From assembly GCF_025562755.1 (NCBI RefSeq), contig NZ_CP103300.1:6388501-6452500 (forward strand): a stretch of DNA of 64,000 nucleotides, given 5' to 3'. Below the pieces are notes generated by a model. The model saw nothing but the letters and a program-made list of their open reading frames with translations, was not told the origin of the DNA and searched no databases. This document shows positions 19,181 to 27,744 of the stretch, piece after piece. This DNA comes from Endozoicomonas euniceicola (GTDB lineage: Bacteria > Pseudomonadota > Gammaproteobacteria > Pseudomonadales > Endozoicomonadaceae). A program made the position numbers and the translations under genes. The stretch's first letter is position 1; each line of letters begins with the position of its first letter.

Positions 19181-19534
19181 ATGTACGAAATAGCCACGTT
19201 GAATGATGCCGTACGACAGTCGCTGATCAGTTTGGAAGTAAAAAACAGCCTTGCCCTGATCCAGTGTCGGTACGAAATCATGATGACTGCCCACCTGCAG
19301 CACACCATTGAGGACAAAGTCGGTTTGCTGAAAGCGATTGCTGAATTTAACCACTTCAATGAGGAAAACGATCCCTACGGAGAGCATGATTTCTTCCGCT
19401 TCAAATTTGAAGAGGAATGGATCATCGCCAGGTTTGATTACTACGCCCCGGATATGGAACACGGCTCGGAGGATACGACGGATTTAAGCAAAACCGTCCG
19501 GATACTGACCATTATGCTGGCTTGTGATTATTAA
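19181..19534 (+). CDS. DUF3768-like protein
   Basis: The 117-residue protein has the pattern DFFRFKFEEEWIIARFDYYA and HGSEDTTDLSKTVRILTIML, which resembles DUF3768, a small family found in phages and proteobacteria with no known biochemical role. It is transcribed opposite to the late genes between the terminase small subunit and the ParB region. The strand and isolated position suggest an accessory gene with its own promoter. Confidence 0.6.
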   Translation: MYEIATLNDAVRQSLISLEVKNSLALIQCRYEIMMTAHLQHTIEDKVGLLKAIAEFNHFNEENDPYGEHDFFRFKFEEEWIIARFDYYAPDMEHGSEDTTDLSKTVRILTIMLACDY

Positions 19535-19629
19535 TCCTCTCTGAATGTTTACAGAGCATACTGAAGGTACTACTTTTCATAGGCTATGACAGAAAAAAAT
19601 AATGGCATTACATTAGTGTGGAGTAAGCT

Positions 19630-19866
19630 ATGACCAGAGCCAAAAAAACAGATGAAGAACTCGTAATGAGGACTCGAGCTGAAGATAGAAAGCGTACCAA
19701 GAAAGCTTTTACGTTGGGTTACCAGGCAGGTACATGCACAACCTCTAAAAAAATGCTCAGAATGTCACCACCACAGCAAATGGCGTTCCATCAAAATAGA
19801 AAAAAACAAAAACCTAACGATGAAATGACTGAAAATGTACTTGATATGTTCGAGGACGATATTTGA
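19630..19866 (+). CDS. Small basic protein, unknown
   Basis: The 78-residue, Lys/Arg/Met-rich protein follows a GGAG site 6 bp before its ATG. It has no recognised domain; the basic N-terminal half could bind nucleic acid. It is the second of two plus-strand genes in this gap of the prophage late region. Confidence 0.5.
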   Translation: MTRAKKTDEELVMRTRAEDRKRTKKAFTLGYQAGTCTTSKKMLRMSPPQQMAFHQNRKKQKPNDEMTENVLDMFEDDI

Positions 19867-20024
19867 GCTGTTACTCATAAGAATGCTTTAAGGAGAGGGA
19901 ACGAGGCATTCCTGTATACCCGTGTATACCTCGTTTTCAGCTCTGTCACTAACCCAACTCTGCGCCCATTCGCACCCGCAAAGCACAGAAGGTCTCAGGA
20001 ACCTTCGTTTTTCTCGCCTACATA

Positions 20025-21074
20025 TTAAAACGAGGCTGTCAAACGCTCGTAAGAGTGCTTGGAGAGAATAGACGTCGCCGGTTTCGAGACCCGTCCGGGC
20101 TTACGGGTCATTTTCCATTTCGGTGATTTATTCATGGCATGGATCAGCGGCGGTGAGGTGGTGACGGTGCTGATCTTGAACCCCTGCTTGCTGTACAGCT
20201 CACAAATGTAACAGCGCAACTGAAAGCCCAAACCCAGCCCCTGATAATCCGGCAACACTACGGTTCGGTGCAGCCGTTTCAGTTTGGGGTTACTGGGATG
20301 AGGAAAATGCAGGATGCTGCACCAGCCAACCGGCTCGCCATTAATCTCGGCAATGTATTTATGGGCCGAACGGTTATGGACACTGCTCAGATAGTGAAAC
20401 GGCCTGAATATTTCCCATTCGGATTGCTGCGCTTTGCGAACATCGACAATGATTTCGGGTCGTCGAAGACGCCTCCGTTTGAAGGTGTGACTGTTGCAGT
20501 CATACACCCAGTCCGGCTGTAACCACTCAATAATATCGTAGTGACAGCTGACAGCGATAAACTGCTTATTCTCTTTGCGAATGTATTTCTGGATAGCGGC
20601 ACTGCCGATCCTGGCAACATTGCGATCAACGACACTGGTAAACTCATCGTAGATAACCGGCTTGTCGGACTCCAGAATCAACCTCGCCAGTTCCGCTCGC
20701 ATTTTCTGGCCATTGGACAACACCGCAAAAGGCTTCAACCAGTCCGGCGGTGAAGAGAAACCCACTTTGCTCAATGATTCGGTGATGTGCTTTGCGCTCA
20801 ACCCTTCACTGAAATCATCCACCACGGCACGATCTGACCAGTCAAACCCGGTAAACAGTTCATAGTCGCTGAACACCTGTTTGGCGATGGTCGTCTTGCC
20901 AGAACCGCTGGCACCGACAATCAGGCCTATATTCCACGGTTTGTCCTCAATGGGAATATCAACATCAAATTCTTTCTTTACCGAATCGAAGTTGATATCA
21001 AACATCCCCTTCACCTTCTCGGTTCTGAAAGAAGGCTTTATCCTGGACTCCACTACAAACTTTGCACTCGGCAT
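20025..21074 (-). CDS. Phage ABC-type ATPase fused to a GNAT acetyltransferase-like domain
   Basis: The start is best placed at ATG 21074 (MPSAKFVVESRIKPSF), which overlaps the parB-like stop by 22 bp; the longer frame would extend inside that gene. The N-terminal ~190 residues are an ABC/SMC-like ATPase: GASGSGKTT (Walker A), LSNGQKMRAELARLI (signature) and KPVIYDEFTSVVD (Walker B). The C-terminal half is GNAT-like: FRPFHYLSS, NGEPVGWCSI and RTVVLPDYQGLGLGF, the acetyl-CoA-binding loop. The arrangement is reminiscent of phage Mom-type DNA-modifying acyltransferases, but this is inference. Confidence 0.7.
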   Translation of the reverse strand: MPSAKFVVESRIKPSFRTEKVKGMFDINFDSVKKEFDVDIPIEDKPWNIGLIVGASGSGKTTIAKQVFSDYELFTGFDWSDRAVVDDFSEGLSAKHITESLSKVGFSSPPDWLKPFAVLSNGQKMRAELARLILESDKPVIYDEFTSVVDRNVARIGSAAIQKYIRKENKQFIAVSCHYDIIEWLQPDWVYDCNSHTFKRRRLRRPEIIVDVRKAQQSEWEIFRPFHYLSSVHNRSAHKYIAEINGEPVGWCSILHFPHPSNPKLKRLHRTVVLPDYQGLGLGFQLRCYICELYSKQGFKISTVTTSPPLIHAMNKSPKWKMTRKPGRVSKPATSILSKHSYERLTASF

Positions 21075-21613
21075 TTGTATCCCTTCCCGGTCAGTTCGTC
21101 GTAGATAGCCTGCTGATGGTCTTCGCTGTCGCACTCCACGATAATATTGAAGATTTCAGAGTACTGTTCTTCCGGCTTTTCCTGCTCATCCGGTTGTGGC
21201 GGTTCGTCGTAAAGGGATACCAGAAAATCATCCCTGAATCCCAACACCTCCAGATCAAAGTCCTCAGCCTGGAAGGCTTCGACTTCCAGCGACAGCTTGT
21301 CCATATCCCAGCTGGAATTAAGGGCAATGGCATTATCCGCAATCACATAGGCTTTCTTTTGAGCGTCTGACAACCCCGCCAGAACGATGCAGGGAACGGT
21401 TTTCAGCTCCAGCTTTTTCGCCGCCATTAAACGGCCATGACCGGCAATAATGCCGTTATCTTCATCAATCAACACTGGATTGGTGAACCCGAACTCCCTG
21501 ATGGAAGAACAAATCTGGATCACCTGTTCATCGTCGTGAACCCGGGAGTTGTTCACATAGGGGATCAGGTCGCTGACTTTCTTGTCCACCAGCTTGTATT
21601 TTTTCGCTGCCAT
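21053..21613 (-). CDS. ParB/Srx-fold nuclease-like phage protein
   Basis: The 186-residue protein has the ParB N-terminal fold: DLIPYVNNSRVHDDEQ, SIREFGFTNPVLID and IIAGHGRLMAAKKL, the CTP/phosphate-binding GxxRxxA-like motif. It lacks a helix-turn-helix partitioning domain. Phage proteins of this kind often sit beside terminase or DNA-modification genes. It overlaps the ATPase-acetyltransferase gene by 22 bp, indicating translational coupling and a joint role. Confidence 0.78.
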   Translation of the reverse strand: MAAKKYKLVDKKVSDLIPYVNNSRVHDDEQVIQICSSIREFGFTNPVLIDEDNGIIAGHGRLMAAKKLELKTVPCIVLAGLSDAQKKAYVIADNAIALNSSWDMDKLSLEVEAFQAEDFDLEVLGFRDDFLVSLYDEPPQPDEQEKPEEQYSEIFNIIVECDSEDHQQAIYDELTGKGYKCRVQSL

Positions 21614-21618
21614 CCTCT

Positions 21619-21987
21619 TTATCTCCTGACCTTGTCCACCACCTTTTCAATCCCCCGACTGGCGATGTAACCACCGATACCCAGCTGAACAATAGAAAAC
21701 AGTTTCAGCTCCACCGCTTCCGACAAATCCGGTGCTGACCAGCCCAGCCAGCGGGCGACAATCAACCCGGTAAACACCAGCATGACAATGGGACGCCATG
21801 ACCGCTGCAACCAGCTCTCGCCTTGTGCTTCTGCTTTGATGACTCCGGCACGTTCTGCAAGCTCATTCAGTTCACCGCTGACAATCATGCTGGCCAGCTC
21901 CTGTTTCGCCTTATCCTGTTTGGCTTTGTCGGGAAGCACCCGGTCAATCAGCGTACCTAACAGTGGAATCGCCGTTGCCCAGCTCAT
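21619..21987 (-). CDS. Phage holin (3-TM type)
   Basis: The 122-residue protein has an N-terminal hydrophobic segment (ATAIPLLGTLIDRVL), a helical charged middle, and two membrane segments (PIVMLVFTGLIVARWLGW; LFSIVQLGIGGYIASRG). This layout is typical of phage holins that open the inner membrane for the endolysin. Its start overlaps the amidase stop by 4 bp, so the two are coupled. Confidence 0.75.
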   Translation of the reverse strand: MSWATAIPLLGTLIDRVLPDKAKQDKAKQELASMIVSGELNELAERAGVIKAEAQGESWLQRSWRPIVMLVFTGLIVARWLGWSAPDLSEAVELKLFSIVQLGIGGYIASRGIEKVVDKVRR

Positions 21988-22412
21988 GACAGTTCCTCCA
22001 GCCAGTCTTCCACACTGAAAACCGGGCAGGCTTTATAGGGATTGAAAAACGAATGCCCCACCACCTTTGCAGACGGATACCGCAGTTGCAGGGACTCCAC
22101 CAGCATTTCCAGACTGAGCATCTGTTCCTGGGTGAAATTGTCTTCCGGCAGGTTTTCCTGACTTAACCCACCCACCAGACAAATGCCTATGCTGTCATGA
22201 TTGTGGCCTCTGACATGTGCGCCGATGGCGTCCTGCGAGCGACCCGGCTGCACCAGGCCACTGCGTTCAATCACCCAGTGGTAGCCAATATCGCTCCAGT
22301 GTCGTTCGACCACATGCCAGTGCCTTATATCTTCGACAGTACAGTCCTGATCTTCCCGGGTCGCTGAACAGTGAATCACAATAAAATTCGTCGCCGTCCT
22401 TGGCTTCATCAC
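21984..22412 (-). CDS. Phage endolysin, N-acetylmuramoyl-L-alanine amidase (T7 lysozyme type)
   Basis: The 142-residue protein is an Amidase_2 domain. Zinc ligands and catalytic residues expected from T7 lysozyme are visible: His14 in IVIHCSAT, Tyr44 in DIGYHW, His120 in VVGHSF, Lys127 and Cys129 in PYKACPVF. It cleaves the amide bond between muramic acid and the stem peptide. No signal peptide is seen, so export depends on the adjacent holin. It appears intact. Confidence 0.88.
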   Translation of the reverse strand: MMKPRTATNFIVIHCSATREDQDCTVEDIRHWHVVERHWSDIGYHWVIERSGLVQPGRSQDAIGAHVRGHNHDSIGICLVGGLSQENLPEDNFTQEQMLSLEMLVESLQLRYPSAKVVGHSFFNPYKACPVFSVEDWLEELS

Positions 22413-22688
22413 TTACTCCTTCAGTAAATAAGCCCCAACGCCCACCAGTGCAGTGACCAGAATCCAGCCGAAGCGTTCAATATGAGCAATGATGATACCC
22501 CGGGAGCTACTTTGCAGTTCCAGGGCACGAATGCGGGTTTCCATATCGTTCAGGTGCGAATCCAGCTGGTTCATGCCTTCGGTTTGATGAGCAATGCGTT
22601 CTTCGATACGGGCAAGTTGGGAGACGGCTTCACTTAACTTGTCGAGCTTTACATCAATCCGATCCAGTCTGTCGGAGATGTCTTGCAT
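22413..22688 (-). CDS. Phage lysis-module coiled-coil membrane protein
   Basis: The best start is ATG 22688 (MQDISDRLDRIDVKLDKL); the longer version would need a TTG. A ~60-residue coiled coil is followed by one C-terminal membrane helix (GWILVTALVGVGAYLL). Such XhlA-like proteins accompany holin and amidase in phage lysis cassettes. It abuts the amidase gene (1 bp apart). Confidence 0.65.
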   Translation of the reverse strand: MQDISDRLDRIDVKLDKLSEAVSQLARIEERIAHQTEGMNQLDSHLNDMETRIRALELQSSSRGIIIAHIERFGWILVTALVGVGAYLLKE

Positions 22689-22726
22689 AAGCGGTCTATG
22701 GTGAGGAATAAGGGCAATTTCGGGCA

Positions 22727-22766
22727 ATAAAAAAGCCCCACATCGGTTAGGAGTGAGGCTTTGATG
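22727..22766 (-). terminator. Intrinsic terminator after the lipoprotein gene
   Basis: On the minus strand AAAGCCTCAC pairs with GTGGGGCTTT around an 11-nt loop and is followed by a T run. It lies between the lipoprotein gene (stop at 22820) and the lysis cassette, so the two are separate transcription units. Confidence 0.75.
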
Positions 22767-22819
22767 ATTGTGAAAAATAATGGCTTATTTTGTAATCGTT
22801 GGCAAGTCGTAAAGGAATT

Positions 22820-24199
22820 TTAGCCTTTGGGGTACAACCTTCCATTCTGATTCAGGCAGCCTTTAGATGAAGGGTACAGTTCCGACCGTTTAAGCCAAGC
22901 TTCATTGCCATAGCCTTGCAGCTGAGCTCTTACAGCTATTTTGATCATTGATTGGTTCACTTCAATAATAGGACCACAGAAAGTATCATCGCCAGACTTC
23001 ACACTTGCTCTCCATCTAGCTAGTTGCTCCTGCTCTTTTTGCCTTTTCAGTCGTTCTTTTTCAGCAGCAATCACTCGTCTTTTTTCTTCATCAGCCAAAG
23101 CTTTTTTTAATTTAACTTTTGCTTTTGGTATTAAACTCAGTTGATCAAGAGATTCGTACTTTTCGATAAACTTGCCAATCTGATATGAAGTCACCGAAAG
23201 ATTAAAATCACTTTTTTGTTTCTTGCTATATTTTGCTACAGCATCTGATTTGGCTTTATTATAAAAAGCATTTTGATCTTTCAGAACCTTTCTATAATGA
23301 GATTCTATGCGATCAATCTCTTCTTCTTCAAATCGTTCAAAATTTTCTGAAATAGCTATTTTACCGGATGCTTTGGCTGGTGAAAATTTAAACTTGGGGA
23401 CAAATTCACTCATTGAATTATAAATAGATATCTCTTTTATTCTCTCCTTACCCTTTTGTTCTACAGAAGTATTTTTTTGGTTAATTGAATTATAGAGATT
23501 CGCATAAGTTCCAGAAACACCTTTTGCCTTCCTAGCATAATTATCAACTGATTCAAATTCATTCACGACAAGGCTATTCACCACTTCATGGAACTTTTGG
23601 TGCTCAAATTCCACCCAATTATTTCGTTCAAACCCTTGATCAGGATCAACAACAGCCTCTGCAACCATAATTGGTGCCGTCACTGCACCAACAAACAGAG
23701 CACTATATCCAACTACAGCTAAAGCGGCTGCTCCAAAGGGAGCTGCAACTGCTCCAGTAACAACATCTTTAGTCGTAATAGGTTCCTTTTGTGCCTCTTC
23801 TTGTAAAATTTTTCTATTTTGCTCTGGGGTATTTCCATAAGCACTTTTCGTAAAGTTAACGTGTTGAAAATGAGTTTCTCTTTTTTCCCAAGATTCGCAG
23901 CCATTTATGCCTACTGTTTTTTTACATTTGAATCTGCTCGTATTGAATGCAGGCTCAAGGCTTGGAATTTTGAATTTCCACACGTCTTTTTCAGTCTTGA
24001 ACGAACTGCCTTCGTAATACTTAGCATGATAAAAGAATGGTGACAGCACATACGACCCATTTTCATAGCGCAGCTCTCCATAAATATCAGTATCAGCTTG
24101 TTTTTTGGCAAAATGGATAGCGTCTTTTGACGGGCTTGTAGAACAACCTACTAGCAGCAGACTCACTGCTGAAAAAACAGTCAAAATACCTTTGTGCAT
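22820..24199 (-). CDS. Putative prophage-encoded lipoprotein
   Basis: The 459-residue protein begins with a lipoprotein signal peptide with lipobox LLLVGC (Cys19). A hydrophobic, Gly/Ala-rich segment near residues 155-185 (FGAAALAVVGYSALFVGAV) could span or insert into a membrane. The C-terminal half contains a Lys/Glu-rich coiled coil and two Cys residues. The base composition is more AT-rich than the neighbouring lysis genes and the gene has its own terminator. It is probably a lysogenic-conversion gene; function unknown. Confidence 0.6.
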   Translation of the reverse strand: MHKGILTVFSAVSLLLVGCSTSPSKDAIHFAKKQADTDIYGELRYENGSYVLSPFFYHAKYYEGSSFKTEKDVWKFKIPSLEPAFNTSRFKCKKTVGINGCESWEKRETHFQHVNFTKSAYGNTPEQNRKILQEEAQKEPITTKDVVTGAVAAPFGAAALAVVGYSALFVGAVTAPIMVAEAVVDPDQGFERNNWVEFEHQKFHEVVNSLVVNEFESVDNYARKAKGVSGTYANLYNSINQKNTSVEQKGKERIKEISIYNSMSEFVPKFKFSPAKASGKIAISENFERFEEEEIDRIESHYRKVLKDQNAFYNKAKSDAVAKYSKKQKSDFNLSVTSYQIGKFIEKYESLDQLSLIPKAKVKLKKALADEEKRRVIAAEKERLKRQKEQEQLARWRASVKSGDDTFCGPIIEVNQSMIKIAVRAQLQGYGNEAWLKRSELYPSSKGCLNQNGRLYPKG

Positions 24200-24401
24200 T
24201 GTTATTATTTCCGTTGATATAATCAGTTTTTTGCTGTCTGCTCAGATATATTGCCATAAGCCTAATTGTTAATCTATAAACGACAATCTACATATTTCAA
24301 AGGATGGTAAATTTTCCAGTTACTCCAATAAGTACTGTTCTATCTAACATTTCATCACACACCCCCCAATACTCTCCATACCCCCCCTCAAAATCCCTTT
24401 T
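24200..24401. other. AT-rich intergenic gap with promoter for the lipoprotein gene
   Basis: This 202 bp gap upstream of the lipoprotein start has a C-rich part near 24360-24395 and an AT-rich part near 24240-24310. No gene, repeat or clear sigma-70 box could be assigned with confidence. Confidence 0.4.
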
Positions 24402-24857
24402 TCAATTCTGCCGTTGAATCCTGCACCGTTTGATAATCTCACTCACCGGATACAGGTGTCTCCCACTGATAATAAAACTCCGATAATCCAACACCGTATA
24501 CGCCACCACATCCCGAATCCGCTGTCTGGTCACCTCCCGATACTGCCGCTCACTCTCACCCAACCGCCGGGCAACATCCTCATCCAACCACCGAAAAAAC
24601 CGGTTCTGTTCCGGCAAAAACTCCTGTGTCCTTGGCCCATACGCCCACTTTGCCCATGACCGGAACGGTTCTTCCAGACCTTCCACAGCGGCAATCACAA
24701 TTCCCGCCTCCACCGTATGACAGATACGGCTGTCGTTACTCTGCTTACGGGTGTTGCCTGAAGAAGGAAAACTCACCGGATTAATCTCAAACCCTTTACT
24801 GGTCAGGTTGGTGGCATAAGCGTCGTGTATCGCCTGTCGTGCGGATAGAAATTTCAT
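24402..24857 (-). CDS. Phage protein of unknown function, downstream of ruvC
   Basis: The 151-residue protein overlaps the ruvC-like stop by 4 bp, so the two are co-translated. It is rich in Arg and has a helical C-terminal half (ESERQYREVTRQRIRDVVA). Its position between the recombination genes and the late operon is where phages often encode an antitermination or late regulator, but no motif confirms this. Confidence 0.55.
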   Translation of the reverse strand: MKFLSARQAIHDAYATNLTSKGFEINPVSFPSSGNTRKQSNDSRICHTVEAGIVIAAVEGLEEPFRSWAKWAYGPRTQEFLPEQNRFFRWLDEDVARRLGESERQYREVTRQRIRDVVAYTVLDYRSFIISGRHLYPVSEIIKRCRIQRQN

Positions 24858-25324
24858 GCGCTCTGGCTCCCGTAGCGTGCGATGAGCACAGCGTCAGCTC
24901 GTCCATTGTCCTTTTTCCTCAACACGTCAGCTGACGGATACAGGTCTAACACCCTGCCCCGGCTGGCGTCCTTGTCTGCCCGTAACAATCCTGCTGCCCG
25001 TTTCCATTTTTGTGGTGATACATACGTCAGTGGCAGCCCCATCACACTGACGGCAGCCTCAACCGCCCCTAACGATCTGCCAAAGCTGAACATGCTCACC
25101 ACCCCTTGCCCCGGTCTTGCGCCTACCTGTTCCAGATAAACCATATCGATTTCGTGCCTGGAGTGAACGCCAAGGATTTGCTTCAGGCCATGACCGCTGA
25201 CTTTCTTTTTTCTGCCGTCGGGAATTACCGGCATATCTTCCAGGCGGATAATGGATTGGTCACTGCTGTTCAGAATTGCTATGGCTCCGGTCAATCCGGG
25301 GTCTATCCCAATAATCACATTCAT
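24854..25324 (-). CDS. Phage RuvC-like Holliday junction resolvase
   Basis: The 156-residue protein has RuvC landmarks: VIIGIDPGLTGAIAIL with the first catalytic Asp, VYLEQVGARPGQG with the Glu, and a C-terminal NGRADAVLIARYG carrying the last Asp. It resolves branched DNA intermediates during phage replication or recombination. It is the first gene of a two-gene unit with the 151-residue protein. Confidence 0.85.
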   Translation of the reverse strand: MNVIIGIDPGLTGAIAILNSSDQSIIRLEDMPVIPDGRKKKVSGHGLKQILGVHSRHEIDMVYLEQVGARPGQGVVSMFSFGRSLGAVEAAVSVMGLPLTYVSPQKWKRAAGLLRADKDASRGRVLDLYPSADVLRKKDNGRADAVLIARYGSQSA

Positions 25325-25379
25325 TATTTTCTTCCCTGAATTTTTTTTCTGAACTCTTCTCTAAAACTGCTTTTCTTCA

Positions 25380-25470
25380 AAGCCCTTTTTGTCTTCGTGC
25401 TTCCCTCCCCTCATCCCGCCCTCCCTTTCTTAAGAAAGGAAGGGGGGAGGTGAGGAGTCGGCTAAAGGCA
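25380..25470. repeat. Large imperfect palindrome
   Basis: CCCTCCCTTTCTT is followed directly by AAGAAAGGAAGGG near 25420-25445, with CCTCCCC/GGGGGAGG extending outward. It could act as a bidirectional terminator between converging units; no T run is prominent. Confidence 0.45.
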
Positions 25471-25568
25471 CCCAACTCTGCTTTCACCCTTAAAAAACAA
25501 GGGGTTCTGAGGTCAGTTGAGGAAATCCAAAAATCACCGTCCTCAACCCCTATGGGTTTGAGGCTTTT

Positions 25569-25735
25569 TCAAGCCCCGGTAACAGCCTGTTGCCCTTTGT
25601 CTGAAACCGAAACAAACGGTTCCTGTATCTCCAGAAAACCCCGGTCAACCAGCGCATTAAAAGTACGCCCCCAGTTTTTTGAGGTCATGACACCGGCATC
25701 GATACAGGCTTTTCTCAAGCCCCTGACTTCAATAC
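25569..25735 (-). pseudogene. C-terminal remnant of a phage DNA-binding-like protein
   Basis: The minus frame encodes RGLRKACIDAGVMTSKNWG and RTFNALVDRGFLEIQEPFVS, ending QQAVTGA. The pattern looks like a winged-helix domain. No start codon is available before the sequence switches to the Sak4-like frame on the other strand near 25740, so this is a broken gene at a rearrangement joint. Confidence 0.4.
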
Positions 25736-25744
25736 GGGCTCCCG

Positions 25745-26095
25745 TCGGATCACGCCCGCCCCTTCCATCAGCCGGACAACCGGCATCAAAGCTCCCAGGG
25801 TTCTGGTGTATGGGTCAGCGGGGTTGGGTAAAACCACCTTTGCCAGTTGCAGCCCTGACCCTGTTTTTCTGTGTACTGAAGACGGGCTGGGCAAGATAAG
25901 CGTCGATGCCTTTCCATTGTTACGCAGCTATAAGGATGTTCTGGATGCAATAGCCGCACTGTACAGCACTGACCATGCTTACAAGACAGTGGTCATCGAC
26001 AGTCTTGACCACCTTGAACCGATGATCTGGAAGCATTTGTGTGACATCTATGTGGGCAGTAAGGGCGGGAGAAAATCAAGGGAGGTGGATAAAGT
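25745..26095 (+). pseudogene. Sak4-like RecA-fold ATPase, truncated at both ends
   Basis: The frame reads TTGIKAPRVLVYGSAGLGKT, a Walker A motif, followed by FLCTEDGLGKI and TVVIDSLDHLEPMIW (Walker B). This matches phage single-strand annealing-associated ATPases of the Sak4 type. No ATG precedes it within the joint region, and the C-terminus ends abruptly in unrelated sequence after REVDKVQ. Full-length relatives are over 200 residues. Confidence 0.6.
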
Positions 26096-26148
26096 ACAAC
26101 TCACCAGCTATACCTGACACAAAAGTACTTTTATTAAAGTGAACAAAC

Positions 26149-26499
26149 ATGAAAAGCTTTGCAATCGCTATCATTCTCACGGTCTTCAGCCTCGGAGAAA
26201 AAGCAAGTGCGACTCCCCCTGAAGAACTATTGCAGCGACTCTTGCAGTCTACAAAAGAAGAGCAACAGCGCATACTTCAGGAGTTGGAATTTACACCTGA
26301 ACAGCAGGAGCGCTTATTACTACTTTTGCAATTAGAAGCCGAATCAGAACAAGAACTTCAAGAGCTACAACAACGATTAGACAAAGTACGGGAGGAGCAG
26401 GCTCAGGTACAGCGGGAACTACAAGAACTTGAAAATGAGCGACTGCAACCTCCTGAGTTGTCTGATTGTCAGCCGCAAGCCGAACAGCTATCGGAATGA
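26149..26499 (+). CDS. Secreted coiled-coil protein
   Basis: The 116-residue protein begins with a signal peptide (MKSFAIAIILTVFSLGEKAS, cleavage likely near Ala-Thr). The mature part is almost entirely Gln/Glu/Leu heptad-type sequence, a long periplasmic coiled coil. It ends 6 bp before the stop of the convergent integrase remnant. Function is unknown. Confidence 0.55.
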   Translation: MKSFAIAIILTVFSLGEKASATPPEELLQRLLQSTKEEQQRILQELEFTPEQQERLLLLLQLEAESEQELQELQQRLDKVREEQAQVQRELQELENERLQPPELSDCQPQAEQLSE

Positions 26500-26504
26500 A
26501 TCGC

Positions 26505-26832
26505 TTATTCCCCTTTGAACATCGCTTTCATCCGACGCCCTTTCGGCTCATTGCCAGACCAGAATTCAGCTTCCATTTCCTTGCAGCGACTCCATAGGTC
26601 AGGCGGAGTTTTATGGATCAAATGGGTGTAACGTCGTAGGTTGTCCCATGTCTTATGACCACTTCTGATTGCCACTTCCGGAATACTCATTTTCTGTTCA
26701 AACAATCGGGAGATGCCGTCATGCCGGAACGAGTGAAAGCGCAACTCTGGAAAATACAATTCTCGGGTTCGGGTAGAGAACACCGTTGAAATCGTATTCG
26801 GAGCAAGGGGCGTATTCAAACACCCTCGGCGC
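26505..26832 (-). pseudogene. Tyrosine recombinase C-terminal fragment
   Basis: The segment carries LRFHSFRHDGISRLFEQ (HxxR box), SIPEVAIRSGHKTWDNL and RRYTHLI with the nucleophile Tyr, the end of a phage integrase-type recombinase. The first catalytic Arg and the N-terminal domains are missing. It is joined to the ATPase gene at about 26830, creating part of a longer chimeric frame that runs to 27896. Confidence 0.75.
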
Positions 26833-27698
26833 ACCCTGAAACCGGAGCGACAGCCTTGCCCAGCGCACCAGCCCACGAGTGGACAACGTAACACTGAGCT
26901 GTGACCTTCCCCTCTTCCATTTGTATTACCAGTGAACAGACGACGAACCTCGTTAGCGAGCTTCACCATCTTTTCCCTGACGATGGTTGAAAGGTCTGGC
27001 ACCACCTGGTCCAGAATCATTATCTCAGTGAACTCATCGGGGTAGTCCACTTCGATACAACGGAAGCGGTCTAACCAGGCCAGTGACTGTCGCAGCACAC
27101 CCTGATACAAACCACTGCCATCACCCGCCCCGGCACTGTTACCCGTGGCAACAAACCGAAATCTTGGATGCACCGGAATGATTTCTCCGCCGTTCTGCGC
27201 CAATACGAGAGGCGCACCATCCAGCAGATCGTACAATCCGGTAAGCTCTGCGGGATCGGCCACATCCATTTCATCCATGATGAGGATATGACCTTCCTTA
27301 ACCGCAGTGCTCAATGCTCCGTACTGAAAAGGCGTTGCACCCTTATCAAGAACTTTCTGACCCAGAAGATCATCCAGTTCCATTCTTCCGTGAACAGGGA
27401 CCATCTGTGTAGGCCAGTGCAACCTTGAAGCCGCCTGCATCACCAGACTGGTTTTGCCGCAACCTGTCGGCCCTGTCAGGCACAAGCCGTCGCCTTCAGG
27501 GTTATCGAGAAACGCCAGCAACTTCCGCAGCCGGTCTCTGTCAAATAGATAAGGCTGAACAGCTGGTACTGCCGGATGCACGCACGCCTGAAAACCTTCG
27601 AGAAGGATCAGTTGATTCGTATCCAGGTCAAAGGTTTCATTCAGTTCATAAAAAGCAGGCTGTAAAGCCGCTGGCATAGCCTGAACCCCAGTTTCCAT
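26830..27698 (-). pseudogene. CobS/MoxR-like AAA ATPase, frameshifted and truncated
   Basis: ATG 27698 follows an AGGAA site. Visible motifs are LTGPTGCGKTSLVMQ (Walker A), ILIMDEMDVADPAEL (Walker B) and RFRFVATGNSAGAGD (sensor 1), as in phage CobS-type AAA proteins. Near 26935 a frameshift moves the continuation (LSVTLSTRGLVRWARLSL) out of frame, and the C-terminus stops at the integrase joint. The open frame continues into integrase sequence only by chance. Confidence 0.65.
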
Positions 27699-27744
27699 CG
27701 TTAATTTCCTGCCACTTCGTAAAATAAAAAAAGGGCAGGAACCC

